Shown here: positions 62,416 through 64,000 of the stretch, one piece after another
How positions within the stretch are numbered: position 1 is the first letter of the stretch
Layout: each line of letters starts with the position of its first letter
From: Tsukamurella pulmonis
GTDB taxonomy: Bacteria > Actinomycetota > Actinomycetes > Mycobacteriales > Mycobacteriaceae
DNA length: 64,000 nt
Assembly: GCF_900103175.1 (NCBI RefSeq)
Contig: NZ_FNLF01000002.1
Location: 2,804,136 to 2,868,135, forward strand
Direction of reading: 5' to 3'
Made by a program: the position numbers and the translations under genes
Notes under the pieces: model-generated
Told to the model about the DNA's origin: nothing
The model's database searches: none
What the model saw: only the letters and a program-made list of their open reading frames with translations

Positions 62416-63381
62416 ATGCGCGCGATCACTGTGACCGAACACGGCGGCCCCGAAGTCCTGACCTACGGCGAGGCACCCGACCCCGTCCCGGGCCCCGGCC
62501 AGGTGCTGGTGCGCACGTCCGCGATCGGCGTGAACTTCATCGACACCTACTTCCGCGAGGGCATGTACCCCACGACGCTGCCGTACGTCCCGGGCAGCGA
62601 GGGCTCGGGCACCGTCGTGGCGCTGGGCGAGGGCGTCACGGGCCGCGCCGTGGGCGACGTGGTCGCCTGGTGCGACGGCCCGGGCTCGTACGCGGAGCTG
62701 GTGAACGTCCCGGCCGACCGCACCGTCGTCGTGCCCGACGGGGTGGCGCCCGAGGTCGCGGCGTCGGTCCTGCTGCAGGGCATGACCGCCCACTACCTCG
62801 CGCACGACTCGCACCCGGTGACGGCGGGCGAGACCGTGCTGGTGCACGCCGGCGCGGGAGGCACGGGCCTGCTGGTGACGCAGATGGCGACCGCGCTGGG
62901 TGCCCGCGTGATCACGACGGTCTCGACCGACGAGAAGGAGCGGCTCTCGCGCGAGGCGGGCGCGTGGCAGGTGCTGCGCTACGACGAGGACGTCGCGGCC
63001 CGCGTGCGAGAGCTGACCGACGGCGAGGGCGTGGCCGCCGTGTACGACGGCGTGGGTAAGGACACCTTCGAGGCCTCGCTGCTCGCGACGCGGCACAAGG
63101 GCATCGTCGTGCTGTTCGGCGCGGCGTCCGGCCCGGTGCCGCCCTTCGACCTGCAGCGGCTCAACCCACTGGGCTCGCTGTTCGTGCAGCGCCCGACGCT
63201 CGCGCATCACGTCGCGACGCCGGAGGACTTCGCGCGGCGCAGCGGCGCCGTCCTCGACGGGCTGCGCGACGGCTCGCTGACGTTCACCGTCGGCGCGACC
63301 TACCCTCTGGCGGAGGCCGGGCGCGCCCACACGGACCTGCAGGCACGGCGGACGACCGGCTCGGTGGCGCTGCTCCCCTGA
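62416..63381 (+). CDS. qor: NADPH:quinone oxidoreductase
   Basis: A 321-residue MDR-type enzyme without the zinc ligands. VNFIDTYFREGMYP and the NADPH-binding VHAGAGGTGLLVTQMA are typical of Qor/Rv1454c. It reduces quinones by one or two electrons. TAGAGA ends six bases before the ATG. Confidence 0.9.
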   Translation: MRAITVTEHGGPEVLTYGEAPDPVPGPGQVLVRTSAIGVNFIDTYFREGMYPTTLPYVPGSEGSGTVVALGEGVTGRAVGDVVAWCDGPGSYAELVNVPADRTVVVPDGVAPEVAASVLLQGMTAHYLAHDSHPVTAGETVLVHAGAGGTGLLVTQMATALGARVITTVSTDEKERLSREAGAWQVLRYDEDVAARVRELTDGEGVAAVYDGVGKDTFEASLLATRHKGIVVLFGAASGPVPPFDLQRLNPLGSLFVQRPTLAHHVATPEDFARRSGAVLDGLRDGSLTFTVGATYPLAEAGRAHTDLQARRTTGSVALLP

Positions 63382-63400
63382 CACGGCATGTAAGCGGTGT

Positions 63401-63413
63401 CAACACGGTGTTG
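63401..63413. promoter_or_regulatory. TetR operator
   Basis: CAACACGGTGTTG is a perfect 13-base palindrome. It directly precedes TATTCT (63414-63419), the -10 box of the TetR gene whose ATG (63426) follows six bases later. Self-repression is likely. Confidence 0.7.
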
Positions 63414-63425
63414 TATTCTGAGCCC

Positions 63426-64000
63426 ATGCCCACGACCTACCACCACGGCGACCTGCCCGGCGCCCTGGTGAGCGCCGCCGTCGAGATCCTCGACGAGGAG
63501 GGCGGCGCCACCGATCTGTCGTTGCGCGCCGTCGCTCGCCGCGCCGGTGTCTCCACCGCCGCGCCGTACCGGCACTTCCCGGATCGTGGCGCGCTGATCT
63601 CGGCGGTCGCCGCCGTCGGCTACCGCGAGCTCGCGGCCGCGCTCGCCGCCGCCAGCCCCGCACCGTCGGGCCCCGAGGACCTGCCCGACATCGCGATCGC
63701 CTACGTGGACTTCGCCCTGCACCGCACCGGACTCTTCCGCGCCATGTTCGCCGAGCCGTGCGGCACGGAGCCCGACCGGGTCGAGGCCGTCGAGGCCGTC
63801 AAGACCTATCTCACGGGGCTGATCCAGCAGACGCTGCCGGGCTCGGCCGATTCCACGGACACCGCCACGGCCGTGTGGGCGCTGGTCCACGGGCTGGCCT
63901 TCCTCCACCTGGACGGCAAGTTCGACGCGTCGCCGGCCGAGGAGGTGCACCGTCGGGTCCGCGCGACGGTGACCGCCGCCCTGGGGATCGCGCAGGCCTG
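63426..64000 (+). CDS. TetR/AcrR family regulator (ends at window edge)
   Basis: About 191 residues are seen, with helix-turn-helix LSLRAVARRAGVSTAAPYRHFPDRGALI and a TetR C-terminal domain. The last two bases of the window are TG, probably the start of TGA, so the gene is complete but for its last base. It follows qor, a likely but unproven target. Confidence 0.85.
   Translation, partial: MPTTYHHGDLPGALVSAAVEILDEEGGATDLSLRAVARRAGVSTAAPYRHFPDRGALISAVAAVGYRELAAALAAASPAPSGPEDLPDIAIAYVDFALHRTGLFRAMFAEPCGTEPDRVEAVEAVKTYLTGLIQQTLPGSADSTDTATAVWALVHGLAFLHLDGKFDASPAEEVHRRVRATVTAALGIAQA

Overview
The window is high-GC actinobacterial DNA, most likely from a mycolate-making member of the Mycobacteriales (Tsukamurella or Gordonia-like; the genus is an inference). 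Supporting signs are a KasA/KasB-type mycolate ketoacyl synthase, an MptB-like lipoglycan mannosyltransferase, a 13E12-family HNH protein, and two gene blocks that keep the order of Mycobacterium tuberculosis Rv1454c-Rv1466 and Rv1614-Rv1618. Many genes start a few bases after a TAnnnT -10 box, so leaderless transcripts look common. No gene-free stretch exceeds 300 bases.

Layout. 1-8.7 kb: small-molecule and stress genes (MFS transporter end, APH-like kinase, hydrolase, P-loop kinase, 13E12 protein, MerR regulator with an Old Yellow Enzyme, glutathionyl-hydroquinone-reductase-like protein, LppP/LprE-like secreted protein, VOC protein, AraC regulator). 8.7-14.4 kb: an ethanolamine catabolic operon (permease, secreted HAD phosphatase, EutB, EutC) behind a TetR gene. 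14.4-17.2 kb: a three-gene unit (metal-dependent hydrolase, membrane protein, MgtC-like protein) preceded by a KstR-like palindrome. 17.3-18.6 kb: KasA-type synthase. 18.7-25 kb: three TetR genes, each next to its own family of repeated operators, with acyltransferase, MpaB-family oxygenase, crotonase, tautomerase and hydrolase genes.

25-29.6 kb: a trypsin-like protease/nuclease fusion followed by an AT-richer island ending at a tRNA-Leu gene. The island holds a zinc-ribbon DUF4145 (HEPN) protein, a tyrosine-integrase remnant and a two-gene winged-helix/HEPN module. This is the best candidate for an undescribed conflict or defence module.

29.7-43 kb: housekeeping and envelope genes (PhaC-like hydrolase, PdtaR, CtaG-like protein, rhomboid, TesB, pyruvate kinase, Lgt, a GT-C mannosyltransferase-like protein), a two-component system translationally coupled to a lycopene cyclase, thioredoxin, and a mannose-lectin/LysM protein. 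43-50.6 kb: fatty-acid genes (acyl-CoA dehydrogenase with a second KstR-like site, acyl-CoA synthetase), MarR regulators and small secreted proteins. 50.6-56.8 kb: the complete SUF iron-sulfur operon (sufR-B-D-C-S-U-T). 56.9-64 kb, divergent: MptB-like enzyme, ABC exporter, heme A synthase CtaA, a small protein, a DHFR-like reductase, quinone oxidoreductase, and a TetR gene cut by the window end at its last codon.
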